Source: Candidatus Helarchaeota archaeon | Lineage (GTDB): Archaea > Asgardarchaeota > Lokiarchaeia > Helarchaeales > HEL-GB-A | Direction: 5' to 3' | NCBI GenBank assembly: GCA_013375455.1 | Contig: JABXJT010000028.1 | Span: 1 to 55,119 of the forward strand | Length of the DNA stretch: 55,119 bases | Part shown: piece by piece, positions 42,691-51,620 of the stretch | How positions within the stretch are numbered: the stretch's first letter is position 1 | Layout: every line of letters begins with the position of its first letter | Position numbers and translations under genes: made by a program | Notes under the pieces: generated by a model | Told to the model about the DNA's origin: nothing | Database searches by the model: none | The model's input: only the letters and a program-made list of their open reading frames with translations

Positions 42691-44985
42691 ATGATTAAGA
42701 ATGGTCAAAAAAAGAGAAAACGATTTAGTCCTGCGAAGCGGGATCCGACAGAAAAGAAGTGGCAAGTTAGAGTTCATTGGTTGCTTAGGTTTCTGATTGA
42801 GGCCGAAAGGCTGGAAATTGGTGATCTGAGCAAGGCGCCCTTCGAAATTTTAGATGTTGAAAGAATGCTTGGGCGTGATTTTGTACCGCATGCCATCCAA
42901 AATCAAGCGTGGGTGGCGATTTATAATAGGCAATTTCTCTTTTTAGTTTCTGGAACAGGGTCTGGAAAGACGATGGGCATCATCCCGGGGATTATTGAGG
43001 CACTTTTAAAAAATATGGATGCACACTGCCAGATTATATATCCTATGAAGGCATTGGCACAAGATCAAGAGTGGCGACTACGTGAATGGTGTTCAGAACA
43101 TGAAATAACAGTTCAACGGTACGATTCATCCATTCCAAAGAAGGTTAAAGAAAAAATACGGCGAAATCCTGGTGATATCCTAATAATAACCCCTGATACG
43201 CTAATGGGGTCGATTGTTGCGACTCAGAACGAGGAGTGGCATGCCTATTTAACCACTCCTTCAATGATTTGGGTGGATGAATTCCATGCCATGAGCGGGA
43301 CGTTGGGAACTGCCCTGAATTATCTCGTACGAATATTACACAACCTTCATCCTGCATTAAGAGTGTTTTTCACGTCGGCTACATTGGCTAATGTCGCAGA
43401 AATCGTTAAGTTCTTCCCGCAATCGCCTGAAGTAGTTAAGGGTGGGAGCCGACACGGGAAGATCAAATTTTACGTGGGGACGATCAAAGATCTCGAAGCC
43501 GTGATGGAAGTGGTATTACATGATGAAGGCCAGTTTTTGCTTTTCATTGAAAACAAGCGGCTGATTGAAGAATTAATCACGAAAAACGACCTCCTAGCCC
43601 GTCGGGTAAATCAGTACCACGCGGATTTGCCTGATAGCGAACGGCATTTAATTCTATCGAAATTCTCGAAGAGGGAGCTTAGGGGATTGCTTTGCACCTC
43701 GGCGGTAAGTTTGGGGGTTGACATTCCTGGGGTGAAGAATATCGTCCTCTACGGATTCCCGCGGAGTTTTTCCCTGCTCTTTCAAGAAATGGGGCGGGGT
43801 ACCAGAGACTTTGAGTCCAGCGGCCGAGTTTTCTTATTGCTCGATGATTCGAAGCTCATTGACAGTTACTATTGTACTCATCTCGAGGAGTTGGAGAAAG
43901 ACATTAGGACCTACAGGTCGGACCCAATGATAATTGACCTGCTGAATGAGAAAATCCTGCGGGGGATGGTCCTATTTGCAATAAAATTGGGACTCGGTAC
44001 GCGAGAGAGATTGGCCCAAGTCTTTAAAGAAGCATCTAGTGCTGGGAAACTGGAGCAAACCGTGACCTGGCTCCTTATCAAAGGATTCATCTCCAAAAAT
44101 AAAGAGGGTTATATTTATTTTAAAGAGCCTGCTAATCACTTTTTACTGAATTTCATATCAAACTTACGTCCAGGGTTTCCAAAATTTAAAATTTTGACCC
44201 AGATGAATGATGAGGAGGTGGAATTAGGCTCTATTAACGCCGAGAACATCCCCCATCGTGCTTGTAAGGGAAATTACTATAATAGAGAGAATCGCTGTTT
44301 TTTAATCAAAGAAATCGATGCCGATAAGCGCGAAATCCGCGCGGAAGAAATTGAGGAACATTTCGTCTCCAGGAATCAAGTCTCTACTTCGGTGAGTATG
44401 ATAGATGAGCTTAAATTCAAAAAAACACTCGAACTCAAAATAAGGTTAGCTGATTTTAGGGTTCAGGTTAGACCTGAAGCATTGCAGAACTTTAAAGTCA
44501 TTAAGAATGTTGTAAACGAGGTTCCTGAGAAGGTGGTGCATCCTAATCCCCGGGAAAACTTCAATCTCGAGTTTGATACCAGGGGGTTAACTCTTGAAAT
44601 CGATTCATCTCAACTATTGAGGTTAAGCCAGTCGGTCTTATATCAATTATCAAAAATCCTACTTCGCAATGCTGCGGTGATGATAAACGTAAGCGAAAAC
44701 GAAGTGGATTGCTATCAAAATCTGGATTGGAAGATGCTTTATTTCTTGGATCGTAGCTGCCCAACGGGGGTATGTCAGCAACTTTACGAGAACATTGAAG
44801 CAATCTTGAAAAAAACCTACCAAGTTCTTGCCTCGTGCTCTTGCGATGGCGGCTGCGACAAATGTTCGATACCCATAGAATCTAATTACCTCATACCTCA
44901 GTTTCAGTCTGAGGATCGCTATAATAAAGATGAGATGCTGGAAGTATTACGGAGGTGCTTGCATGAAAGTCTGCCTACTAAGTGA
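42691..44985 (+). CDS. SF2 DEAD/DEAH-type helicase with C-terminal cysteine cluster (MrfA/DUF1998-like)
   Basis: The helicase core is complete: Q-like region QNQAWVAIYNRQ, Walker A SGTGSGKT (residues 87-94), QIIYPMKALAQDQ, ILIITPDTLM, motif II VDEFHAM (about 195-201), FFTSATL, and motif VI-type QEMGRGTRDFE. The C-terminal SCSCDGGCDKCSIP (about 717-730) matches the four-Cys signature of MrfA-like helicases of DUF1998 type, which unwind or translocate on DNA during repair. At 764 residues it is of family size. Next come the phosphoesterase gene and the Cas1-like fusion in overlapping frames, so it may supply the motor activity that Cas3 helicase has in ordinary systems; that is inference. Confidence 0.82.
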   Translation: MIKNGQKKRKRFSPAKRDPTEKKWQVRVHWLLRFLIEAERLEIGDLSKAPFEILDVERMLGRDFVPHAIQNQAWVAIYNRQFLFLVSGTGSGKTMGIIPGIIEALLKNMDAHCQIIYPMKALAQDQEWRLREWCSEHEITVQRYDSSIPKKVKEKIRRNPGDILIITPDTLMGSIVATQNEEWHAYLTTPSMIWVDEFHAMSGTLGTALNYLVRILHNLHPALRVFFTSATLANVAEIVKFFPQSPEVVKGGSRHGKIKFYVGTIKDLEAVMEVVLHDEGQFLLFIENKRLIEELITKNDLLARRVNQYHADLPDSERHLILSKFSKRELRGLLCTSAVSLGVDIPGVKNIVLYGFPRSFSLLFQEMGRGTRDFESSGRVFLLLDDSKLIDSYYCTHLEELEKDIRTYRSDPMIIDLLNEKILRGMVLFAIKLGLGTRERLAQVFKEASSAGKLEQTVTWLLIKGFISKNKEGYIYFKEPANHFLLNFISNLRPGFPKFKILTQMNDEEVELGSINAENIPHRACKGNYYNRENRCFLIKEIDADKREIRAEEIEEHFVSRNQVSTSVSMIDELKFKKTLELKIRLADFRVQVRPEALQNFKVIKNVVNEVPEKVVHPNPRENFNLEFDTRGLTLEIDSSQLLRLSQSVLYQLSKILLRNAAVMINVSENEVDCYQNLDWKMLYFLDRSCPTGVCQQLYENIEAILKKTYQVLASCSCDGGCDKCSIPIESNYLIPQFQSEDRYNKDEMLEVLRRCLHESLPTK

Positions 44986-45799
44986 TTTGCACATCGGGTC
45001 ACCCCAGTCCAAGTGGCGCGATGCTGCAACCCTCATCAATCGGATGGCCCCAGATCTTGATGCCATCATTCTCATAGGGGACATTACTGAAGAGCTGAAT
45101 CCCTACCCGAAGACTCTGGCTTTCGCGAAGAATGATCCCAATTCTTTAAAACAGAGGATTCTAACCGCTTTAGACCAATTTATTGAAAAAATTTCCGAAT
45201 ATGTAAACAAAACCGTGTTCTTACGGGGGAATCACGATGATCAAGTCCTAAATCGATGTTCAATCGTCGAAAACCATGCGGTACTCCGTTCTAAGTTTGG
45301 GCGAATTATCGTGCTCCATGGTCACCAAACCAACTTGACCCGATATGGCTTGAAACTGGGATGGGGCGTCCAATCAGGACGGGAACTTAAAAATAATTTA
45401 AAGCTTGAACACAGCGCTGGGATTGAACTCGAAGCCACGGATTACATCATCGTGGGACATTGTCACGTGGCATACAGCGATGCCCTTACCAAAATCTTTT
45501 CCCCCGGCTGCTGGGTAGGGAATTACAGCAACCGGAACACGGGGTGGTACGTATTAATCGATGATGAAGAGGCAGATTCCCCTCAAAGTTTCATTCAAAT
45601 GAAGCGAAAAGCCAACCTATACTATAGAAAACAGTGTGAATGTGGATTCAATCATTTAACAAATGATGCACTCATCTGTCCTGCCTGTAAACAGGAAACA
45701 ACACCGCGTTGTGGAATGTATGATTGCAATCGTCCATTGCGCGGTGAGGAGGTGAAAACTTGCAAGCGGCATCACGCCAGCTTCAGATTTTGGGAATAG
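44963..45799 (+). CDS. Calcineurin-like metallophosphoesterase with C-terminal zinc knuckles
   Basis: All metal-binding motifs of the calcineurin-like fold are present: DLHIG (D8, H10), LIGDITEE, LRGNHDD, VLHGHQTN and IIVGHCHVAY. Family members include Mre11-type nucleases, cyclic nucleotide phosphodiesterases and protein phosphatases. The last 65 residues add cysteine pairs CECG and CPAC, then CGMYDC and C-KRHH, a likely zinc-binding module. I choose ATG 44963, preceded by GGAGGT at 44951-44956, over an in-frame start at 44930. It overlaps the helicase gene by 23 nt and the next gene by 40 nt, so the three are translationally coupled. A nuclease role in the neighbouring system is an inference. 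Confidence 0.8.
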   Translation: MKVCLLSDLHIGSPQSKWRDAATLINRMAPDLDAIILIGDITEELNPYPKTLAFAKNDPNSLKQRILTALDQFIEKISEYVNKTVFLRGNHDDQVLNRCSIVENHAVLRSKFGRIIVLHGHQTNLTRYGLKLGWGVQSGRELKNNLKLEHSAGIELEATDYIIVGHCHVAYSDALTKIFSPGCWVGNYSNRNTGWYVLIDDEEADSPQSFIQMKRKANLYYRKQCECGFNHLTNDALICPACKQETTPRCGMYDCNRPLRGEEVKTCKRHHASFRFWE

Positions 45800-48700
45800 A
45801 ACCTAGGCTAAACAGAACTGGTTTAAAGGCGATTCTAACCGAAAGATTCCAAGATCACACGGAATTCATCGAAACCATAATTGAAAACATTTTAAATGCT
45901 GACAATGTCGAGGTTCAAGTTTTCCAATCGCCATCCATGACCGAAAAACGACTATTCAGCATCATCGCTGGAATGATACCAACTTTTCACGGCAAGCGAG
46001 GGGTCATCCTTTGCAATAATTGGGACGAATTGAAATTCATTACAGATGTGCTTGCTGAACTTTTCCCTGGCTTAAAAATTAAATTGGTTGATTCAGAACT
46101 GGTTCAAAAACATTGGAACTGGGTTAATAAAAAACCTTGGGAGGGGAATGCCCCCCAAGATGATTTCGAGGACTATGACATCCTATTATGTGAACCCAAT
46201 AGCTTTTTACGCTTGAAATGGGATTTTAAAGGCATTATTACCCATCTAGGAGCGGTCTGCTTCCACGATGTCGTGCCTTCGCGGTGGTATTATCATAAAA
46301 TTTTAGGTTTTACCCTAAAATTAACTTCATCAGCTCGAAACTTTCCCGTATACTTCAGTTCCACTTCAGGTCTCCCCCATATCCGATGTAAAAAACGGAT
46401 CGGGACTTATGAATTACCGGCTTTGCGTGCTGATGTGTCCTGGCATAACTTGATCATCCCAATTCGGGACTGGAGATCATATGACTGGTATTTAAAAAAT
46501 TCAATCATGCACCATTTGGAAGCGAGGTCATCTCACGAAGGCAACCGGGCAAAAGTTTTAATCTTACCCAATATGAAGAAACACGAAAACTTCTATCGCT
46601 TATTTTCCGAGGAATGGGACCAGGTATCTGACTGCATCGAGGTCATATCGCCCGAAGAGAGTCCTAAAAAATTTGAAAAAGCAAACATCATCATGGTTGA
46701 AGATATTTTCCTCCAACCTGACTGGCCTCCTGAAGCATACGACCATCTTTTCGGGAGGATCTCCAATGCACTCCAATACCTTGAATCGGGGGGGAAGGTG
46801 ATTTTTTTTTCTCCTTCGGGAGTCCGGGGAACCGATGCGGTGTTATCCGGGCTATTTCCTGTAAAATTTAATCAAGCTCAAAGAGAGGCTCTCATTCTCT
46901 TTCTGCTCTTTCATGATTGCTCGTTAGGAAAAGAGCTTGTGGACCTCATTTACTCCATTCTTGATACGTCGCTAATTGAGATTGATCTTGAAGAGCTGGG
47001 TTTCCTATTGAAATCGTTACATGAATATAGGATTGTTAAAAAAATTCGTGGAAGATACGCTTGCACGCACCGAGAGAAAGACACCCACGCCCCTGATGGG
47101 CGGACCATAGTGCGATATCAGAGCTTACTTGAACACAAAATCCAGTTCTACATAAATGAAAAATACAAGGATGAGATTGATTCAGAGAGGACCTTTAATT
47201 ACTTCGCCATCAAGGCTAGAGAAATTGCTAAACGACTAAAATATTGCCCCCACATTGCTAATCTTGAAGATTTACTTCGGGATTCATTAATTTTTATTTC
47301 GGAGGAGGATCTTGATTGGTGCCTTGAGAATCGACTCGAGGATTACACCTATTCAAGGTCTAATTTCGCGCGATTTAACCCAGAATTCCAACAATACGAC
47401 CCCCGTAGAGATGAGCGAGAGGATTCATCCGAAGAAATGCCAAAACCTAGAAAAGCCTCCCCCTATTCCCGAAAAAAGCCGGTCGGGAGAAGGGGGTATA
47501 AGAACCGCAAAAACCGTGAAGAACTCAAGAGAGCGGTCCTGCAACAAGTCGAAATCCTCGAGAAAGAGAGGAACAGTCCCGTCCATTGGGAAACTGCCAT
47601 CCAGATATTGAAAATTCCTCGCACTACGGGATATGGCATAACAGGGGAACTCGTAGAAGAGAAAAACTTGAAGGAAATTGAACGGAGGGAAGAAGGGAAA
47701 GCCAAACCATCATTCCTCGAGCCGAAATATTTAGATAAAAATAATAGAATTCGATTTCGAGGACGACCGAACAAATGCGTGGTAACCAAGAACTTCGATC
47801 ATTCATTGCTCAAGGAGAAGGTGTGCGGCAAATGCCGCTTTTTTACCCCGACCAACCAGTGCGAAATCATTTCAGAGCTCATCAAAATTGGGATTCCAGA
47901 GCGCGTTCCCCATCCAGGGATACGCGATTTGATACATGATAAAGGGGTGGACCCAAATCTTCGGTTCCACCCGCGTATGATGGCATGCGAATGTTTCGGG
48001 ACGAAAAAAAGAGATTACAATCTCAAATCTCTAAATACCGTTACAATCCATAAACGGAATGCCTCTATGGAGATGGATGAGGTCGATGCGTATGAATGCA
48101 GGGAGTGTGATGGAGTCATAGAGTACATTACCCACCTCAGGACTCATGAATGCCCGAAATGCCACACGAAATACACGTTCTTCACGCACCCTGACGGGAC
48201 AGCGGTAATTAAAGTTAATGTAGATGTACATTCTGCAAAAAATGCAGTGATTCGAAAAATGTGCGGCATCATTGAAGAGGGGGAGCCCGAGGGGGATGAA
48301 CCCGCACGAAGAAAGAAGATCATGACAAAAACAAAAAGGTATAGAAAGCGAATGAAACTGAAGAAAATGAAGCAAAAGGCTAAAGATCGTTCCCGAAAGA
48401 AAAAAACGAAAAGAATGGTTGCACCTGATGATGTCCTCAGGAGAAAGTTTAAAGAAAAGTACGGGACTGAAAAGTTTTACGTGAAGCGGATGTTGGCCAT
48501 TTTCCTGAGTCTTATTCTAGCCACTTGCGAGCTCAAGGTCTTCCAGATCGTTGAAGCTTGGATCATCGAACGGTTTGTCTTCATTCAAATTGAACAAATC
48601 CGTAAATGCTTCCTCAAGCTACGAAAATTAGAAAAGGAATTATTGAACGAGGATGATGAAGAAGAGAGGGGGAAGATTAACAAACGGATGATCGAAAACC

Positions 48701-49899
48701 TCCGGACGGCAGAACGTGTCATAACGAAGCAGTATTGGCAGGTGTATGGAGCAATCATCGAATCTTTTGGGTTCCATTTATCCAACCGCAAGTTACTTCG
48801 CTATGTCAGCGAATTTCTGGTCCAACATTTTCGAGGATCCAAGGGCTACACGCCCGGGAATACTCTCGTCAATAACGTCCATAAAATCTGCTATGAAAAG
48901 GACAGGGATGCATTAGAAAAACACGGCTTTGGACGTGAGTGCCCTGGCGCCGAACATGCCCACCCACAATTTGGGTTGGTGCTGGATTTATCCGATTTGA
49001 AGAAAGTTGCTTACCGCTTCGCTTTGATTCAAGCCTTGAAAGAAAAGGAAATCACCGAAAAGGATTTGTATTCCATTTTCGGCAGGCATGGTCAAGAGAT
49101 CTACCTCGTCAAGACGAAATCCTACCAGAAATTGGTTCAGATTGTTGAACGGACCGATCAGAAATTGATCCATCTCAGCAGAAAACAGGTTCCCTTGGGC
49201 GTAGCCTTCGAGTACTTCATAGCCCAATTGACCTTCGATTTAAAATTCGAAGATGAGTTACAATCCGTTTTCATCTATGCACCAAATCCAGAAGATTACG
49301 TTCATGTCACTGCCATTCTTAGAGAGAATGATATCGATCTTCCACCTACCATTCCAGCTCCAGGATTCCTCCCACGAAGAGAATCCCCTGACTTCATAGA
49401 AGATGAGCTGCTCCCCGAAGAAATACCCGGAGAATGGAAGGATTATCAAGTTAAAGACTTGACGCCCGGTTTAGAAGCGGTTCACGTCATCGTCAAAATA
49501 ATCGCTCGGTCTACAGCATTTTCTTCCTCGTATGGGGAGCCAGTCGCATACTTCTTTATGGGGAGCGACCCCACGGGACGGGTTCTCATCCCCTTCGGGA
49601 TCCATCACGCACTGGATCTCAAGGTCGGGGACTACATCGAGATCGGAGGCGCCTCCGTGAGTACCCGTCCTGAGGGGAGATGGGTCTCGCACCTTCCATC
49701 TGGTCAGATGGAGCTCTTGAATGCCCAAGTTACGGGGGAACTACACTTGAATATTGGGAAGCTCGGAAGTTACCGCCGCATCCCGCCTCCGCAGGAGATG
49801 GAAGAAGAATTTCAAAAAAGGGAAGTATTACAATTGGTGGAGTCATTCTTCCCACTGCCTTCGGAACCCCTGTGGAGCGCATTAGTGAGAGCATTATGA
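45760..49899 (+). CDS. Cas1-domain fusion: degenerate helicase, zinc knuckles, Cas1 integrase and OB-fold
   Basis: Cas1 is the integrase that inserts new spacers into CRISPR arrays. In this 1379-residue protein, residues about 930-1150 resemble the Cas1 C-terminal domain. E985 lies in TAERVITKQYW, and H1066, D1076 and D1079 lie in HAHPQFGLVLDLSDLKK. The ten-residue H-to-D spacing and the DxxD pair match E. coli Cas1 (E141, H208, D218, D221). Residues 1-400 look like a helicase core without a Walker A (motif I position QSPSMTEK, DILLCEP, YFSSTSG). Zinc knuckles occur near 689 (CGKCRFF) and 780-802 (CREC, CPKC), a Lys-rich linker near 855-890, and an OB-fold-like region near 1231-1310. TTG 45760 follows GAGGAGGTG. 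Whether the domain still integrates DNA is unknown. Confidence 0.72.
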   Translation: MQAASRQLQILGIEPRLNRTGLKAILTERFQDHTEFIETIIENILNADNVEVQVFQSPSMTEKRLFSIIAGMIPTFHGKRGVILCNNWDELKFITDVLAELFPGLKIKLVDSELVQKHWNWVNKKPWEGNAPQDDFEDYDILLCEPNSFLRLKWDFKGIITHLGAVCFHDVVPSRWYYHKILGFTLKLTSSARNFPVYFSSTSGLPHIRCKKRIGTYELPALRADVSWHNLIIPIRDWRSYDWYLKNSIMHHLEARSSHEGNRAKVLILPNMKKHENFYRLFSEEWDQVSDCIEVISPEESPKKFEKANIIMVEDIFLQPDWPPEAYDHLFGRISNALQYLESGGKVIFFSPSGVRGTDAVLSGLFPVKFNQAQREALILFLLFHDCSLGKELVDLIYSILDTSLIEIDLEELGFLLKSLHEYRIVKKIRGRYACTHREKDTHAPDGRTIVRYQSLLEHKIQFYINEKYKDEIDSERTFNYFAIKAREIAKRLKYCPHIANLEDLLRDSLIFISEEDLDWCLENRLEDYTYSRSNFARFNPEFQQYDPRRDEREDSSEEMPKPRKASPYSRKKPVGRRGYKNRKNREELKRAVLQQVEILEKERNSPVHWETAIQILKIPRTTGYGITGELVEEKNLKEIERREEGKAKPSFLEPKYLDKNNRIRFRGRPNKCVVTKNFDHSLLKEKVCGKCRFFTPTNQCEIISELIKIGIPERVPHPGIRDLIHDKGVDPNLRFHPRMMACECFGTKKRDYNLKSLNTVTIHKRNASMEMDEVDAYECRECDGVIEYITHLRTHECPKCHTKYTFFTHPDGTAVIKVNVDVHSAKNAVIRKMCGIIEEGEPEGDEPARRKKIMTKTKRYRKRMKLKKMKQKAKDRSRKKKTKRMVAPDDVLRRKFKEKYGTEKFYVKRMLAIFLSLILATCELKVFQIVEAWIIERFVFIQIEQIRKCFLKLRKLEKELLNEDDEEERGKINKRMIENLRTAERVITKQYWQVYGAIIESFGFHLSNRKLLRYVSEFLVQHFRGSKGYTPGNTLVNNVHKICYEKDRDALEKHGFGRECPGAEHAHPQFGLVLDLSDLKKVAYRFALIQALKEKEITEKDLYSIFGRHGQEIYLVKTKSYQKLVQIVERTDQKLIHLSRKQVPLGVAFEYFIAQLTFDLKFEDELQSVFIYAPNPEDYVHVTAILRENDIDLPPTIPAPGFLPRRESPDFIEDELLPEEIPGEWKDYQVKDLTPGLEAVHVIVKIIARSTAFSSSYGEPVAYFFMGSDPTGRVLIPFGIHHALDLKVGDYIEIGGASVSTRPEGRWVSHLPSGQMELLNAQVTGELHLNIGKLGSYRRIPPPQEMEEEFQKREVLQLVESFFPLPSEPLWSALVRAL

Positions 49900-49917
49900 T
49901 ATTGTTATGCCCTATAT

Positions 49918-50586
49918 TTATTCTACTCTCATATATGTATCCTCGAGGATGGGGTGCTTATCCAAGGGAATCAAGCTTTGCAGCACTGCCAATAGGTCAT
50001 TGGGGGAATCGACGTATTCAAAAAAGAATTCAGAATTACCGAACTTATCATGAAAAAGTGAAGTATACTCCAGAGGATCCTCTCTAAACTCATTTTGAAG
50101 GGGTAAGTTTTTCGTATCAAAAAACAATCTCGTATCTAATTCCGTATAAAAGTAAAAATTATTCCCACATCCCTCCCAGTAATCTTTCTTTTCATGGTAT
50201 ATTGCTTTAATTTCATTTAGCTTGAGCGATTTTGTTCTCCAACTTCCCCAAAAACTCCGTTCTTTTGCGCCACCCCTTCTTAAAAATTTCCATTCTTGGA
50301 TTAATAGTTCCTCAGAAGTCACGATGTATCGGTCGTATAGATCAAGCTTGTGCAGGATTATTCCATAGAACCCGCCGATTATGAAACCCCCTGCTATAAT
50401 AAAAGCAAGGACGGCCAATCCATGATGCCAGATCTCGAGTGTACTAAAATAAACGGAATAGAGAGGAATCGCTATTATTGCAATGACACTGCCTATCAAG
50501 ATCAAGATTAACCCAAGTTTATCGGAGTAATTTTTATAGGCTTGGGACACGGTTCCTTCCCATAATATGACTCGATCCTCTACCAA
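49918..50586 (-). CDS. Membrane protein with a C-terminal soluble domain
   Basis: A 222-residue protein with two hydrophobic helices (LGLILILIGSVIAIIAIPLYSVYF and GLAVLAFIIAGGFIIGGFYGIIL) near residues 25-80, then a beta-rich soluble domain of about 130 residues. The order of two helices followed by a YIVTSEELLIQ strand is like bacterial PH-type membrane proteins. It is on the minus strand, convergent with the Cas1-like fusion and 18 nt from its end, so it may not belong to the system. Confidence 0.55.
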   Translation of the reverse strand: MVEDRVILWEGTVSQAYKNYSDKLGLILILIGSVIAIIAIPLYSVYFSTLEIWHHGLAVLAFIIAGGFIIGGFYGIILHKLDLYDRYIVTSEELLIQEWKFLRRGGAKERSFWGSWRTKSLKLNEIKAIYHEKKDYWEGCGNNFYFYTELDTRLFFDTKNLPLQNEFREDPLEYTSLFHDKFGNSEFFFEYVDSPNDLLAVLQSLIPLDKHPILEDTYMRVE

Positions 50587-50687
50587 GTTTCACCCTCAAT
50601 TTTTAATAAGTAACTGGGTATAATCGTATTTCTATAAATTTCAAAATATTAATTGGCGGAAGGATGATTACTAATGAGGCTCTGATT

Positions 50688-51146
50688 TTATTTGTATTCA
50701 TTGTTCTCTATCATTTTGTTTTTATAAAAATGCCAATCGAGGATCCCACAACTGATTGGTAACAACCAAAGATACCAACCAATCAAAAACCTAACCCAAT
50801 ATTCAATTGGGAAAAGTGTCAAGTAAAAGGTAACATAGCCATCCGTCCCAATGGGAATAAAGGAACCAATGAAACCGATGGTTCCCGTGATGACGAGTAT
50901 GAGCCGTCCTTTAGGAGGGAGCCTTTTGCTTTTGAATGGGCGATACCGAAAATAAGTGAAGGCTACCACGAACTCAAGTAGAGATATTGATAAAAAACTT
51001 ATAAAAAATGGAGGATACCAGGCTATAAAAAAGAGTATCATGACCATTAAGGAGATTGGTATCCACCCAACTCCAATACCAAACGTTGCTAATAAGGTAA
51101 AATCATGGAAAAATTTGACTAACCCTATATCATCTTTCGATTTCAT
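50688..51146 (-). CDS. Small membrane protein, four helices
   Basis: A 152-residue protein with four hydrophobic segments (for example IGVGWIPISLMVMILFFIAWY, FISFLSISLLEFVVAFTYF, LILVITGTIGFIGSFIPIG and FLIGWYLWLLPISCGIL). No family recognised, no catalytic motif. It lies 101 nt upstream of the other membrane gene on the same strand. Both sit between the two halves of the accessory island. Small membrane effectors occur in defence islands, but nothing specific ties it to the RAMP genes. Confidence 0.5.
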   Translation of the reverse strand: MKSKDDIGLVKFFHDFTLLATFGIGVGWIPISLMVMILFFIAWYPPFFISFLSISLLEFVVAFTYFRYRPFKSKRLPPKGRLILVITGTIGFIGSFIPIGTDGYVTFYLTLFPIEYWVRFLIGWYLWLLPISCGILDWHFYKNKMIENNEYK

Positions 51147-51277
51147 TCCAAATCCTCCATCTTCTTAGTTTCAATATTTTTAAAAAAAAGGGAGAAATTT
51201 ATAATTTACGGGTACATCCAACTATTTTTCATAATATTTTCATCAATTTAAATTTAAAGAAACGATTCATCTCTGTT

Positions 51278-51310
51278 CTATTTCTTCGATAAAGAAATAG
51301 TTTTTTTTTC
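51278..51310 (+). terminator. Hairpin followed by a T-run
   Basis: CTATTTCTT (51278-51286) pairs with AAGAAATAG (51292-51300) around a CGATA loop, nine perfect pairs, followed at once by nine T. It looks like a terminator on the plus strand, but no plus-strand gene ends nearby: the last one stops at 49899. It could end a long transcript or a small unannotated RNA. Confidence 0.4.
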
Positions 51311-51522
51311 AGTTATCTCTTTTTAATTAAGTGAATTGGAATTTTCTCGATGGTCTTTTCATACTTATGGCAATACTTTAATTCTCAATTAACGAAATAA
51401 GAAATTCAGCAACCTCTTGTGACAATAGTATAAGAATATGGCATTTTTACTTCGTTGATGCCACAAAATTTTTTACTTAAAATTCGCCAATTTCTCAGAT
51501 CTTTAATTTACTCACCCTTGGT

Positions 51523-51532
51523 TGACCGGTCA
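51523..51532. promoter_or_regulatory. Palindrome TGACCGGTCA, possible operator
   Basis: A perfect 10-nt palindrome, GC-rich in an AT-rich region, about 60 nt upstream of the TATA box of the RAMP cassette. A dimeric regulator could bind here. The statistical weight of one 10-nt palindrome is modest. Confidence 0.3.
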
Positions 51533-51561
51533 TTTTTAGAGCGGAATGCGAATGGAATAAA

Positions 51562-51590
51562 ATAAATGTAAGATTAAAAATGTGTTGGGT
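51562..51590 (+). repeat. 29-nt direct repeat, copy 1
   Basis: This stretch begins ATAAATGTAAG and ends GTGTTGGGT. It is matched at 54315-54343 in the same orientation at 27 of 29 positions. The copies are 2753 bp apart and lie on each side of the cas7-like and cas5/HD-like genes. This copy sits immediately before the TATA box. Confidence 0.65.
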
Positions 51591-51597
51591 TTAAATA
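51590..51597 (+). promoter_or_regulatory. TATA box of the RAMP cassette
   Basis: TTTAAATA lies just after repeat copy 1. Transcription is expected about 25 nt downstream, near 51620, at the TTG and ATG codons at 51618 and 51621, so the first start would be nearly leaderless. Confidence 0.5.
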
Positions 51598-51620
51598 GTA
51601 TGGTGGGATAGAATCTATTG

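Larger units (their letters stand above)
51147..51620. other. Intergenic stretch before the RAMP cassette (474 nt)
   Basis: An AT-rich stretch with no coding frame that I can support. It contains a hairpin with a T-run (51278-51310), a 10-nt palindrome (51523-51532), the first copy of a 29-nt repeat (51562-51590) and a TATA box (51590-51597). Confidence 0.6.

Noticed and set aside
50688..51146. Small membrane gene as a Cas2 homologue
   Set aside because: It has four hydrophobic helices and no ferredoxin-like Cas2 pattern.
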